Below, piece by piece: positions 33,301 through 39,679 of a stretch of 39,679 bases of DNA (the first letter of the stretch is position 1; every line of letters begins with the position of its first letter). The position numbers and the translations under genes were made by a program. The DNA comes from an uncultured Oscillibacter sp. GTDB lineage: Bacteria > Bacillota > Clostridia > Oscillospirales > Oscillospiraceae. The notes beneath the pieces are model-generated. The model was not told the DNA's origin. It did not search any database and worked only from the letters and a program-made list of their open reading frames with translations. Location: NCBI GenBank assembly GCA_934574045.1, contig CAKTMK010000021.1, positions 1 to 39,679 on the forward strand, written 5' to 3'.

Positions 33301-33361
33301 TGACGATAAAGCGGGACACCGACCGTTCCCGCCGTTTCGTTTTCTGCTGTCTCGGTTTCAT
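30353..33361 (-). CDS. Membrane sensor with GGDEF and EAL domains
   Basis: 1002-residue transmembrane c-di-GMP protein. A membrane helix (about 18-40) and a large extracellular dCache-like region (about 45-365) are followed by a second helix (about 370-395), HAMP, and a PAS-like segment (about 460-555). The GGDEF domain (about 570-735) carries SGDEF at 642-646 instead of GGDEF. The EAL domain (about 750-990) has EAL at 772-774, NSLAS, VEIVEAE, LDDYGSGY, KIDISI, AEGVET and QGY, so phosphodiesterase residues look complete. The cyclase domain may be weak or regulatory. The start is ATG 33361, 8 bases after AGGAGG. It follows the binding-lipoprotein gene by 33 bases, suggesting the lipoprotein is its ligand sensor. 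Confidence 0.94.
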   Translation of the reverse strand: MKPRQQKTKRRERSVSRFIVTPMLGLLLVEILLLLGSITVGGVLSRLRENADAMLAQQVVNRRNYLENYMTADWSELSVLRSKINAAVMAMQQNGELDISAFGPDGSGAGGSALLTKIAPDMISALYAKHLSGIYVILNAQELPEGRAWETAAYSGLCIRDMDPAASQPSHYTDLLLVRAPVSVSRTLKISSGQDWEPRYTFHGGEADRAFFEKPFQAAWSVSGALPAQYCGYWTSRTYRLDESDTECISYSLPLILSNGTVYGVLGVELTVDYFRAQLPFGELRSDGAYILAIRQEDVYTPVLSSGRLAGELPETLDTEMLRDGTLSFSIGGKRVSAAPAGLTLYKNNAPFSSDQWVLLGAEEEETLYSFADSITVLLIVITLITFAFGLAGSLFIAGSLARPIQTLADRVAAAREEGTDVPDLPATGIREIDQFSGAIVELSRSVMESSTRMLRIIDMASVELGGFEYRPGEPMFVTENFFPMLGVENADAGGITRERFDRLMDGLSQKVVARDVKNGARVYRVGDDRYIRVSTRREGEGLVGLAEDVTTATLERMRIEQERDYDPLTDLYNRRAFCRIAQELFAEPERMKVAALMMIDLDNLKGTNDRFGHDVGDQYIRCAGQCLLRAAPDATLVSRQSGDEFFLLFYGYDDRSAVRVKIRELLEAVRAESVLLPDGTRQYLTFSGGVAWYPDDSRELDVLMKYADFAMYQVKRAGKNSVTEFDAELYHQAGESLELKQAFWEILSEDRIAYHFQPIADARTGKIRAYEALMRPDSPVLKRPDQFLKIARKEGRMGEVERITWFKSAETFQSLLDRDLVEPDAQLFVNSLASQVMSPEQMEMFHERFAALQPRLVVEIVEAEGLDERCTRAKREMPGFSGMFALDDYGSGYNSEKNLLELAPAYTKIDISIIRSIDVSRDRQEIVSNMVAYAHQRDMQVIAEGVETPQELRTVIELGVDLIQGYLLAKPAAVPAKEIPAEARAMIRAAAENSRPPEDRS

Positions 33362-33394
33362 CGCTCGTTCCTCCTGTACCGCCATCAGGCGGAC

Positions 33395-34822
33395 TCACCC
33401 CGCAAGCCGGCCGTTGAGCGTCTCCAGCGCCGCCGCGTACCACATCTCAAAATACTCGTCGGAGACGAAGGGGGCTGTCGCCTGCTCCAGGCTCTCCCCC
33501 GCGTCCAGCGCGGAGCGGACCTGCTCCCGGTCCGCCGCCGCCTGATCGCTCATCACGGTCTCCAGTGCGCCGCGCAGGCTGTTGGCCGTTTCAAAGGCGG
33601 GCATCGCATAAAGGGAGTTGTCCTTCACCGTCTCCATGGCGGTGGTCAGCACCTCCCGCATCGTCTCGGGAAGCTCCACGCCGCTCTCGTTCACCGCCTC
33701 CGCGCTGTACGCCTCCTTCGTCACCGGGAGATACCCGGAATCCGAGGAGAAGTGGATGCTGCGCGCGCCGTCGGTGAACCACTTGAGGAATTCCACGCTG
33801 GCGGCGATCTCGGCATCAGTCCCCTTGGTGACCACCATGCCGGCCCCCTGCTCGATGGCATAGGGCTGGCCGCCCGCGAACTGCGGGCAGGGCAGGATCT
33901 TCATCTCGATCGGATAGCTCCGGGCGTCGTTGGACACCTCGCTGGGCAGGAACGTCGCCCCGGAGGAGGAGCACACGCACGCGATGATCGCGCCGGTCTT
34001 GAGATCGTCGTTGCGGAAGCGGCCCTCCGCCGTGAAATAGCCCTTGATGAAGGGGACGTAATAGTTGTCCCAGAGGCGGCGCACCGCGTCATGGTCGAAG
34101 TTCAGGACCGGCTGGCCGTCCTCAAAGGTGATGGGGTCCACGCCGAGCTGCTCCGACCCGGCGAAGAAGAAGTTCGCCATGGCGTCCCGTCCGAACATGG
34201 CCTCGCCGTCGTTGGGCTCCGGCGTGAGGCTGTCCGTCCACTCATAGTAGGCCTGCGCCGTCTCCGTCACACCCTCCACCGTGGCCAGCGCGTCCAGAGA
34301 CGCGCCGGTGGCCTCCGCAAAGGCGTTCCAGTCCGTCTCGTTCAGGGCCATGATCTCCACAGATTTGGCCACCGGGAACACCTTCAGCTCGCCGTCGATC
34401 CGGCCGGACTGCAGAAAGCCGTCTACGTAAAGCGCCTTCTCCTCGTCCGTCAGATAATCGTCCAGCCCCGCCGCAAGGCCCATCTGGTCCAGCTGATAGG
34501 CTGTATCGGCATAGGCGGAGAAGATGTCTGGCAGCTCCTGTGCGCCCACCTCGCCGTTGGCGGCGGCCATCACCTCGGCCGCAAGGTCAGACACCGTGCC
34601 CTGACTGGTGCTCTCCACCACGATGTTCTTTTCCTTGCCCACCGTAGTATTGAACTCGTCCACCAGCGCGTTGAACGCGGTGAGCTGCGCGCCGTTATAA
34701 TATGTCCATACGGTCACTTTGACCGGCTGGGCGGGAGCGGCGCTCCCTCCGGACGCTCCGCAGCCGGTCAAAAGCAGCGCCGCGCCCAGCGCGGCCGCGC
34801 TCCGCTGAAACCAACGGTCCAT
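33395..34822 (-). CDS. Orphan solute-binding lipoprotein (SBP family 1)
   Basis: 475-residue lipoprotein with lipobox LTGC and an extracellular SBP_bac_1-like fold starting KVTVWTYYNGAQLTAFNALVDEFN. The later FLKWFTDGARSIHFSSDSGYLPVTKEAY is typical of sugar and oligosaccharide-binding proteins. No permease or ATPase gene follows; instead it is co-directional with, and 33 bases from, the transmembrane GGDEF/EAL gene. I infer that it senses a ligand for that enzyme rather than feeding a transporter. The ATG has AAAGGAAG upstream. A 9-bp GC hairpin (34844-34864) lies just before the ribosome binding site. Confidence 0.9.
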   Translation of the reverse strand: MDRWFQRSAAALGAALLLTGCGASGGSAAPAQPVKVTVWTYYNGAQLTAFNALVDEFNTTVGKEKNIVVESTSQGTVSDLAAEVMAAANGEVGAQELPDIFSAYADTAYQLDQMGLAAGLDDYLTDEEKALYVDGFLQSGRIDGELKVFPVAKSVEIMALNETDWNAFAEATGASLDALATVEGVTETAQAYYEWTDSLTPEPNDGEAMFGRDAMANFFFAGSEQLGVDPITFEDGQPVLNFDHDAVRRLWDNYYVPFIKGYFTAEGRFRNDDLKTGAIIACVCSSSGATFLPSEVSNDARSYPIEMKILPCPQFAGGQPYAIEQGAGMVVTKGTDAEIAASVEFLKWFTDGARSIHFSSDSGYLPVTKEAYSAEAVNESGVELPETMREVLTTAMETVKDNSLYAMPAFETANSLRGALETVMSDQAAADREQVRSALDAGESLEQATAPFVSDEYFEMWYAAALETLNGRLAG

Positions 34823-34843
34823 TCATATCTTCCTTTCTAATCA

Positions 34844-34864
34844 GCGCGGGACGGCGTCCCGCGC
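34844..34864 (-). promoter_or_regulatory. Leader hairpin before the orphan binding-protein gene
   Basis: A perfect 9-bp stem GCGCGGGAC/GTCCCGCGC with a 3-base loop sits a few bases upstream of the AAAGGA site. It has no T tract and could influence translation or mRNA stability. Confidence 0.5.
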
Positions 34865-34920
34865 GCAGTCTGCGCCGAGCGGCGGCTCTTTTGGAAAAAG
34901 CCGGCCCACTGCACCATTTT

Positions 34921-34949
34921 TCATATTATCACAGCTTTCGCGGAAGCAC
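34921..34949 (-). promoter_or_regulatory. Promoter of the binding-protein/GGDEF-EAL pair
   Basis: TTGTGC (34944-34949) and TAATAT (34921-34926) on the minus strand are 17 bp apart, with the start near 34914. The 34950-35039 stretch upstream shows no gene. Confidence 0.75.
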
Positions 34950-35039
34950 AACACCGGAATCCGCGCTTTTCCGCCAAAGACAGAGGCCGCGTTCTGCCCG
35001 TCCGCGGGGCAGGATCGCCAAAATTCCCGTCCGGGCAGG

Positions 35040-35072
35040 AAAACGGCGGAGACGCCACCGCGTCTCCGCCGT
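35040..35072 (-). terminator. Terminator of the thioredoxin operon
   Basis: A perfect 13-bp stem (ACGGCGGAGACGC with GCGTCTCCGCCGT, 4-base loop) is followed by TTTT on the minus strand, 9 bases past the trxA stop. Confidence 0.88.
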
Positions 35073-35081
35073 CAGCGGATC

Positions 35082-35399
35082 TCACAGCTCCCGGTCCAGC
35101 GCGGCGGCCAGCTCCGCCTCCGGCTGCACGCCGATCTTCCGGTCAAACTCCTGACCGTTTTTCAGGTACACCAGCGTGGGGATGGACATCACGCCGAAGC
35201 GCCGGGCAAGCTCCGGCTCCTCGTCCACGTTCACCTTGCCCACCAGGACCTTTCCCTCGTAGTCGGCGGCCAGCTTCTCCACCGCCGGGGCGATCATTTT
35301 GCACGGACCGCACCAGTCCGCCCAGAAGTCCACCACCGCCAGCGGGGCGGCGTCCACCGCCACGTCAAAGTCCGCATGTTTGAAATGCACCAGTGCCAT
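35082..35399 (-). CDS. trxA: Thioredoxin
   Basis: 105-residue cytoplasmic thiol-disulfide reductant covering one full thioredoxin fold. The active site is WCGPC in VVDFWADWCGPCKMIAP, the cis-Pro is in MSIPTLVYLKNG, and the C-terminal helix completes the fold. The start is ATG 35399 with AAAGGAG; a longer frame upstream runs into the reductase gene. It is second in an operon with the reductase-like flavoprotein, 25 bases downstream of it, implying they form one redox couple. Confidence 0.96.
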   Translation of the reverse strand: MALVHFKHADFDVAVDAAPLAVVDFWADWCGPCKMIAPAVEKLAADYEGKVLVGKVNVDEEPELARRFGVMSIPTLVYLKNGQEFDRKIGVQPEAELAAALDREL

Positions 35400-35424
35400 G
35401 TTCAGCGTCTCCTTTCGATTTTCC

Positions 35425-36243
35425 CTATGCTTCCCGTTCCGCCGCCGCGGCATACGCCGCCGCGTTCTGTCCCGCGATCAGTCCCTCGCCGACGGCCTTT
35501 GCGATCTGCAAAGGCCCGCCGGTGCAGTCCCCCGCGGCGAACACGCCGGGAAGCCCGGCCGCCATGCGGCGGTCCGTTTTCACATAGCCGTCCTCCAGCG
35601 CAAGCCCGGGGAACAGTTCCGCCGGAGCCATGGCGGGCCGCAGAATGAACACGCCGTCCGCCTCCGCCCGCTCGCCGTCGCACTCCACGGCCTCCACCCG
35701 GTCTCCGCCCAGAATGGCGCAGCGCCGGGGGCGGTGGAAGTAGCGGACGGAGCAGCCAATCCGCTCCAGAAACGCAGCTTCCTCCCGGGCGCTCTCGCTG
35801 TATCCCAGCACTGCCACATTCCGCCCGCGGTAGAGCATCCCGTCGCAGGTGGCGCAGTAGCTCACGCCCCGGCCCAGAAGCTCCGCCTCGCCGGGCAGCT
35901 TCGCGTCCCGCACCGCGCCCGCCGCCAGCACCACCGCCCCGGCGTCGTACACGTCGGAGCCGACGCTGACGTACCACCGTCCCGCCGACAGCGCGGCGGA
36001 GAGGGCCTTTCCGGTCAAAAACTCCGCGCCCGCGCCCTCCGCGTGGCGGCGCATGGCGGTGAGCAGCTCCGCGCCGGTGGCCCCGGGAAGCCCCGGATAG
36101 TTGTCCACCCGGGCCGACCGCCAGAGGGGATTCTCCTCCGGCGGGTTGGAGACCGTCAGCACGCTCCGGCCCCGGGCGCGGACGTTGATCGCCGCGCTCA
36201 GCCCCGCCGGACCGCCGCCGATCACCAGTACGTCCCAGCCCAT
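35425..36243 (-). CDS. Thioredoxin reductase-like flavoprotein
   Basis: 272-residue FAD protein, shorter than the usual 305-320 of NADPH-dependent TrxB. FAD motifs are GGGPAG at 9-14 and the C-terminal GVFAAGDCTGGPLQIAKAVGEG. The redox disulfide is CATC at 130-133. The NADPH region is altered: the usual GGGxSA is GYSESA at 147-152, and the HRRxxxRA patch reads HRPRRCAI. It may therefore use ferredoxin, as in clostridial ferredoxin-dependent flavin thioredoxin reductases, or another donor; this is inference. A 10-bp GC hairpin (36262-36285) lies in its leader. It is paired with trxA. Confidence 0.88.
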   Translation of the reverse strand: MGWDVLVIGGGPAGLSAAINVRARGRSVLTVSNPPEENPLWRSARVDNYPGLPGATGAELLTAMRRHAEGAGAEFLTGKALSAALSAGRWYVSVGSDVYDAGAVVLAAGAVRDAKLPGEAELLGRGVSYCATCDGMLYRGRNVAVLGYSESAREEAAFLERIGCSVRYFHRPRRCAILGGDRVEAVECDGERAEADGVFILRPAMAPAELFPGLALEDGYVKTDRRMAAGLPGVFAAGDCTGGPLQIAKAVGEGLIAGQNAAAYAAAAEREA

Positions 36244-36362
36244 ATCCTTCGCCGCCTTTCCGGGCGCGGCGGCAGCGCCGCGCCCTGCTTTTCCCTCAGT
36301 TTACAGCCTGCGGCAGAAACTCGCAGTTGCTTTTGCAACGTTCCGTCGATTTTCGCCGCCAA

Positions 36363-37811
36363 TCAGACCCGCTTCCAGACCGCGCCGCCGGGAACGTCGG
36401 TGATCTCGACGCCCTGCGCCTTCAGCTCGTCGCGGATGCGGTCGGCCTCGGCGAAGTTCTTGGCCTTCTTCGCCTCGGCTCTTTGCAGCACCAGCGCGTC
36501 CACGGCGGGGTCGCCCTCGCCCTGCACGGTGAAGCCGCCCGCGGTCCCGGCGGGCCGCGCCGCCTGCTGCGCCCGCTTCTTGGCTGCCCGGTCCAGCAGG
36601 CCCAGACCCATGACCTGATCGAACTCGCCCAGCAGCGTCAGCTTCGTCCCGTCGGAGACGGCGGCCTTGAGCACGTCGTAAAGCGCGGTGACGCCCAGCG
36701 AGGTGTTCAGGTCGTTGTCCATGGCGGCCTTGAACTTGGCCCGCAGGGCCTGCGCCGTCTCGCCGTCCGCGTCCGCCGCCGGGCCTTCCTTCAAAGCCGC
36801 GATCCGGGCGGTCAGCTTTTCATAGGCGGTCTTTGCGTTGTCCAGATTCTCCCATGTGAACACCAGCGCCTTGCGGTAGTGGCTCTGGAGGCAGAAGAAG
36901 CGGTACACCAGCGGATCATAGCCTTTCTCCTCCAGCAGGGAGACCGTCAGGAACTCGCCCTTGGACTTGCTCATCTTGCCGCTGGAGGTGTTCAGGTGCA
37001 GCACATGGAACCAGTAGTTGCACCAGTGATGGCCCAGATATGCCTCGGACTGGGCGATCTCGTTGGTGTGGTGGGGAAAGGCGTTGTCAATGCCGCCGCA
37101 GTGGATGTCCAGATCCTCACCCAGATGCTTCATGGAGATGCCGGAGCACTCGATGTGCCAGCCGGGATAGCCCACGCCCCACGGGGAGTCCCACTTCAGG
37201 GCCTGATCCTCGAACTTGGACTTGGTGAACCAGAGGACGAAGTCGTTCTTGTTGCGCTTGTTCTCGTCCTCCTCCACGCCCTCGCGCACGCCCACGGCCA
37301 GATCCTCCGCGTCGTGGTCGTTGAACACATAGTACCGTTCCAGCTTGGACGTGTCGAAGTATACGTTGCCCCCGGCGAGATACGCGTATCCGGTGTCCAC
37401 CAGCTTGGTGATGATCTTGATATACTCGTCGATGCAGTGGGTGGCAGGCTCCACCACGTCGGGCCGCTTGATGTTCAGCTTGCGGCAGTCCTCAAAAAAC
37501 GCGTCGGTATAATACTGGGCAATCTCCATGACCGTCTTGTGCTCCCGGCGCGCGCCCTTGAGCATCTTGTCCTCGCCGGTGTCCGCGTCGGAAGTGAGAT
37601 GGCCCACGTCCGTGATGTTCATGACGCGCTTGACATTGTACCCCGCGTAGCGCAGGTACTTTTCCAGCACGTCCTCCATGATATAGCTGCGCAGGTTGCC
37701 GATGTGGGCGAAGTGATACACCGTGGGGCCGCAGGTGTACATTTTCACGATGTCGGGGTGATTGGGCTTGAATTCCTCTTTTTTGTGGCTGGCGGAGTTG
37801 TAAAGATACAT
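36363..37811 (-). CDS. cysS: Cysteinyl-tRNA synthetase
   Basis: 482-residue class I synthetase that charges tRNA-Cys. Marks are CGPTVY with zinc ligand C27, HIGN at 36-39, GWHIECSG, the zinc motif GGIDNAFPHHTNEIAQSEA, and KMSKS at 279-283. The C-terminal helical DALR-type region is complete and ends VTDVPGG-like (EITDVPGGAVWKRV). It begins 3 bases after cysE and is under the same Cys T-box, matching supply and use of cysteine. Confidence 0.97.
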   Translation of the reverse strand: MYLYNSASHKKEEFKPNHPDIVKMYTCGPTVYHFAHIGNLRSYIMEDVLEKYLRYAGYNVKRVMNITDVGHLTSDADTGEDKMLKGARREHKTVMEIAQYYTDAFFEDCRKLNIKRPDVVEPATHCIDEYIKIITKLVDTGYAYLAGGNVYFDTSKLERYYVFNDHDAEDLAVGVREGVEEDENKRNKNDFVLWFTKSKFEDQALKWDSPWGVGYPGWHIECSGISMKHLGEDLDIHCGGIDNAFPHHTNEIAQSEAYLGHHWCNYWFHVLHLNTSSGKMSKSKGEFLTVSLLEEKGYDPLVYRFFCLQSHYRKALVFTWENLDNAKTAYEKLTARIAALKEGPAADADGETAQALRAKFKAAMDNDLNTSLGVTALYDVLKAAVSDGTKLTLLGEFDQVMGLGLLDRAAKKRAQQAARPAGTAGGFTVQGEGDPAVDALVLQRAEAKKAKNFAEADRIRDELKAQGVEITDVPGGAVWKRV

Positions 37812-37814
37812 GGC

Positions 37815-38483
37815 TCAGGCCGTCCTTTCCTTGTTTTCCTTGTTGTTCTTTTTGAGCTGCTGCTCCAGCGCGTCGATCCGCTGGAACAGTGCGAGAAGTT
37901 CCTCCTGAACGGGGTCCTGAAGGTCGTTGATCTGGTCCACGTCGTTTGCGAAGCTGGCGGCGGGCTTGCGTCCGCTGACGCGCACCACCTGCGCGGGAAC
38001 GCCCACGGCGGTGGAGTTGGCCGGGACCTCGCTGAGGACCACCGCGCCCGCGGCGATGCGGGAGTTGTCGCCCACGGTAAAGGGACCGAGGACCTTTGCG
38101 CCGGAGCCTACCAGCACATTATTCCCCAGAGTGGGGTGGCGCTTTCCCTTATCCTTGCCCGTTCCGCCCAGCGTCACGCACTGATAGAGCAGGCAGTCGT
38201 CCCCAATCTCCGCCGTTTCGCCGATCACGATGCCCATGCCGTGGTCAATGACCAGACGGCGGCCGATCGTGGCGCCGGGGTGGATCTCGATGCCGGTCCA
38301 GAACCGGCTCCACTGGGAGACGCACCGGGCCAGAAAGCTCCATCTGTGCCGGTAGAAAAAGTGGGCCACGCGGTGATAGATCAGGGCGTGGACGCCGGGG
38401 TAGAGCAGGAAGACCTCCAGCTTGCTGCGGGCCGCGGGGTCGCGGCGCTGATAGGCCTCCAGCAGTTCCGTCAAACGGTTCAT
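37815..38483 (-). CDS. cysE: Serine O-acetyltransferase
   Basis: 222-residue enzyme that makes O-acetylserine from serine and acetyl-CoA, the first step to cysteine. The N-terminal helices are short; the left-handed beta helix has IEIHPGATIGRRLVIDHGMGIVIGETAEIGDDCLLYQCVTLGGTG, with the catalytic D80-H81 pair, and later GNNVLVGSGAKVLG. The C-terminus is a Gln/Lys-rich helical tail (about 185-222). The start is ATG 38483 with AAAAGGAG; longer readings would include the T-box leader. cysK is not in the window. Confidence 0.95.
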   Translation of the reverse strand: MNRLTELLEAYQRRDPAARSKLEVFLLYPGVHALIYHRVAHFFYRHRWSFLARCVSQWSRFWTGIEIHPGATIGRRLVIDHGMGIVIGETAEIGDDCLLYQCVTLGGTGKDKGKRHPTLGNNVLVGSGAKVLGPFTVGDNSRIAAGAVVLSEVPANSTAVGVPAQVVRVSGRKPAASFANDVDQINDLQDPVQEELLALFQRIDALEQQLKKNNKENKERTA

Positions 38484-38563
38484 ATGCAAAAGCTCCTTTT
38501 CGATTCCAGACGCGTCCGGGCCGTCCGTCCCTGGCGCGGGAGATAACGCGGAGGATGGCCGCC

Positions 38564-38801
38564 AAAAAACGCCCCCTGCACCCCAAACGGGTACAAGAGG
38601 CGTCTGCGACGCGGTCCCACTCCTGTAAATACTCATGCCGGCCCAGCAGCCGGACAGCCGGATATCGGCGGCTTGGCCGGGGGCCGTTACGCCCCGCGCT
38701 CCCGGACGCACTTCACACGCTCCGCCGCGGGCGCGCTTGCAGCCGGCGGCGCGCCCTCTCTGTTCTTTGGAGCTATGCTACTCTTTCCGTTCATCGCGTA
38801 C
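38564..38801 (-). ncRNA. T-box riboswitch, cysteine specifier
   Basis: Leader of about 240 bases upstream of cysE. On the minus strand it has AGAGTAGCATAGC near the start, a Stem I region, a probable specifier UGC at 38710-38708 in GAAGUGCGUCC, and the T-box sequence AGTGGGACCGCG (38610-38621). A terminator follows, with arms 38569-38584 and 38589-38603 and six T ending at 38564. Uncharged tRNA-Cys should allow read-through into cysE-cysS. The specifier is assigned by position and downstream genes. Confidence 0.9.
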
Positions 38802-38807
38802 TCAATT

Positions 38808-38836
38808 ATATTATCAGCAATCCCCGCGCGTGTCAA
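38808..38836 (-). promoter_or_regulatory. Promoter of the cys T-box operon
   Basis: A perfect TTGACA (38831-38836) and TAATAT (38808-38813) on the minus strand are 17 bp apart, with the start near 38801, where the T-box leader begins. Confidence 0.9.
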
Positions 38837-38838
38837 GA

Positions 38839-38861
38839 GGGCGGCGCGCTCCGCGCCGCCC
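38839..38861 (-). terminator. Terminator-like hairpin after era
   Basis: A perfect 10-bp stem (GGGCGGCGCG with CGCGCCGCCC, 3-base loop) lies 11 bases past the era stop. It has only TCTT after it and abuts the -35 of the cys operon promoter, so termination may be partial. Confidence 0.55.
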
Positions 38862-38872
38862 CCTTCCCTGCG

Positions 38873-39679
38873 TCAGTCGTCCCGATAGCCCAGGCTGTGG
38901 ACGTAGTTCACGTTGTCCCGCCAGTTCTCCTTCACCTTCACCCACGTCTGAAGGTAGACACGGGTCCCCATGAATTTCTCCATGTCCTGCCGGGCGAGGG
39001 AGCTGATCTTCTTGAGCATGGCCCCCTGCTTTCCGATGATGATGCCCTTGTGGCTGGCCTTTTCGCAGTAGATCGTGGCGTCGATCTCGATCACCTCGTC
39101 GTCCCGCTCGGAAAACTTCGTCAGCTCCACGGCGGTGCCGTGGGGGATCTCCTTATCCAGACACAGCAGCAGCTTCTCCCGCAGGATCTCGCCCATGACC
39201 TGCCGCTCCGGCTGGTCGGAGGTCTGCCCGTCCGGGAAGAGCTGCGGTCCCTCCTGCGCGTACTTCCCCATCTCGGCCGTCAGCTCGTCCAGTCCGTCGC
39301 CGGTGTGGGCGGAGATGGGGATGATGGCGGCAAAGCCGTCCCACGCCTCATGATAGGCGGCGATGACCGGCAGCAGTGCGTCGGGCTTCACGGTATCCGT
39401 CTTGTTGATGCACAGGATCGTGGGGATCTTCTCCTCCCGCACCCGCTCGATCAGCGCCAGCTCCGGCGCGCCCACATGGGCGATCGGCTCCACCAGCAGC
39501 AGCGCGCAGTCCACGTCGGACAGGCTGGCGGTGACGACCTTTACCATATAGTCTCCCAGCGCGGACTTGGGCTTGTGCAGGCCCGGGGTGTCCATCAGGA
39601 CAAACTGGGTGTCCCCCCGGTTCACCACGCCGCAGATGCGGTTGCGGGTGGTCTGGGCCTTGTTGGAGACGATGGCGAT
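38873..39679 (-). CDS. era: GTPase Era (partial, 5' end outside window)
   Basis: Last 268 residues of Era, a GTPase that binds 16S rRNA and helps 30S ribosome assembly. The frame is open to the window edge, beginning IAIVSNKAQTTRNRICGVV, so the Walker A segment is missing only because the window ends. G3 DTPG and G4 NKTD are visible. The C-terminal KH domain has KGIIIGKQGAMLKKISSLARQDME and ends in the usual region (WVKVKENWRDNVNYVHSLGY). Confidence 0.96.
   Translation of the reverse strand: MAIVSNKAQTTRNRICGVVNRGDTQFVLMDTPGLHKPKSALGDYMVKVVTASLSDVDCALLLVEPIAHVGAPELALIERVREEKIPTILCINKTDTVKPDALLPVIAAYHEAWDGFAAIIPISAHTGDGLDELTAEMGKYAQEGPQLFPDGQTSDQPERQVMGEILREKLLLCLDKEIPHGTAVELTKFSERDDEVIEIDATIYCEKASHKGIIIGKQGAMLKKISSLARQDMEKFMGTRVYLQTWVKVKENWRDNVNYVHSLGYRDD

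Noticed and set aside
30314..34840. 1508-codon open frame on the plus strand opposite the GGDEF/EAL and binding-protein genes
   Set aside because: His/Arg/Leu-rich shadow of GC-rich genes; both minus-strand genes have complete domains and ribosome binding sites.
1..39679. CRISPR array, tRNA or rRNA genes, transposase or integrase
   Set aside because: No regularly spaced repeats, cloverleaf genes, rRNA or recombinase motifs were recognised in the window.

Overview
The window looks like chromosome from a GC-rich, Gram-positive-type gut Clostridium relative (probably Oscillospiraceae; inferred, no 16S here). The signs are two T-box leaders, a YloU-FakA pair, a DacF-type carboxypeptidase, ComEA, Era, many lipoprotein binding proteins with LxxC lipoboxes, AGGAGG ribosome binding sites and TTGACA/TATAAT promoters with 17-bp spacers. 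Almost everything is on the minus strand. Only the carboxypeptidase (3695-5062) and one unknown gene (5796-6224) are on the plus strand.

Layout. 107-3579: minus operon comEA-like, OmpR-type regulator, sensor kinase, tandem-GerMN lipoprotein; the order recalls actinobacterial mtrA-mtrB-lpqB. 3582-5116: DacF-type carboxypeptidase with its own promoter and terminator. 5123-6224: a DUF5662-like protein and an unknown gene. 6241-6926: an 80-bp direct repeat, made from the 3' end and terminator of fakA, brackets 526 bp of foreign-looking DNA holding a small membrane-protein gene, a gene remnant and a foldable segment. 6880-9056: yloU-fakA. 9159-12701: one very large REC/HD-GYP/PAS/GGDEF/GAF protein with its own promoter. 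12785-20178: a tryptophan T-box leader, trpB, trpA and then, with no visible terminator, a ribose-type ABC importer and an FGGY sugar kinase. 20275-25245: livJHMGF branched-chain amino acid importer. 25273-25539: small membrane protein. 25782-30177: polar amino acid ABC importer followed by an AbgB-like M20 amidohydrolase. 30353-34949: a lipoprotein solute-binding protein with no transporter, paired with a transmembrane sensor carrying GGDEF and EAL domains. 35040-36243: thioredoxin plus a short thioredoxin-reductase-like flavoprotein with changed NADPH motifs. 36363-38836: a cysteine T-box, cysE and cysS. 38839-39679: 3' part of era, cut by the window end.

The common themes are amino acid and sugar acquisition (three complete ABC systems and two T-box operons for Trp and Cys) and cyclic-di-GMP signalling (two large multidomain enzymes). 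The candidates most worth following up are the binding-protein/GGDEF-EAL pair, which resembles NspS-MbaA in logic; the sugar importer and kinase downstream of a Trp T-box; the regulator-kinase-GerMN operon with TTG and apparent ACG starts; and the direct-repeat-flanked insert at the fakA 3' end.
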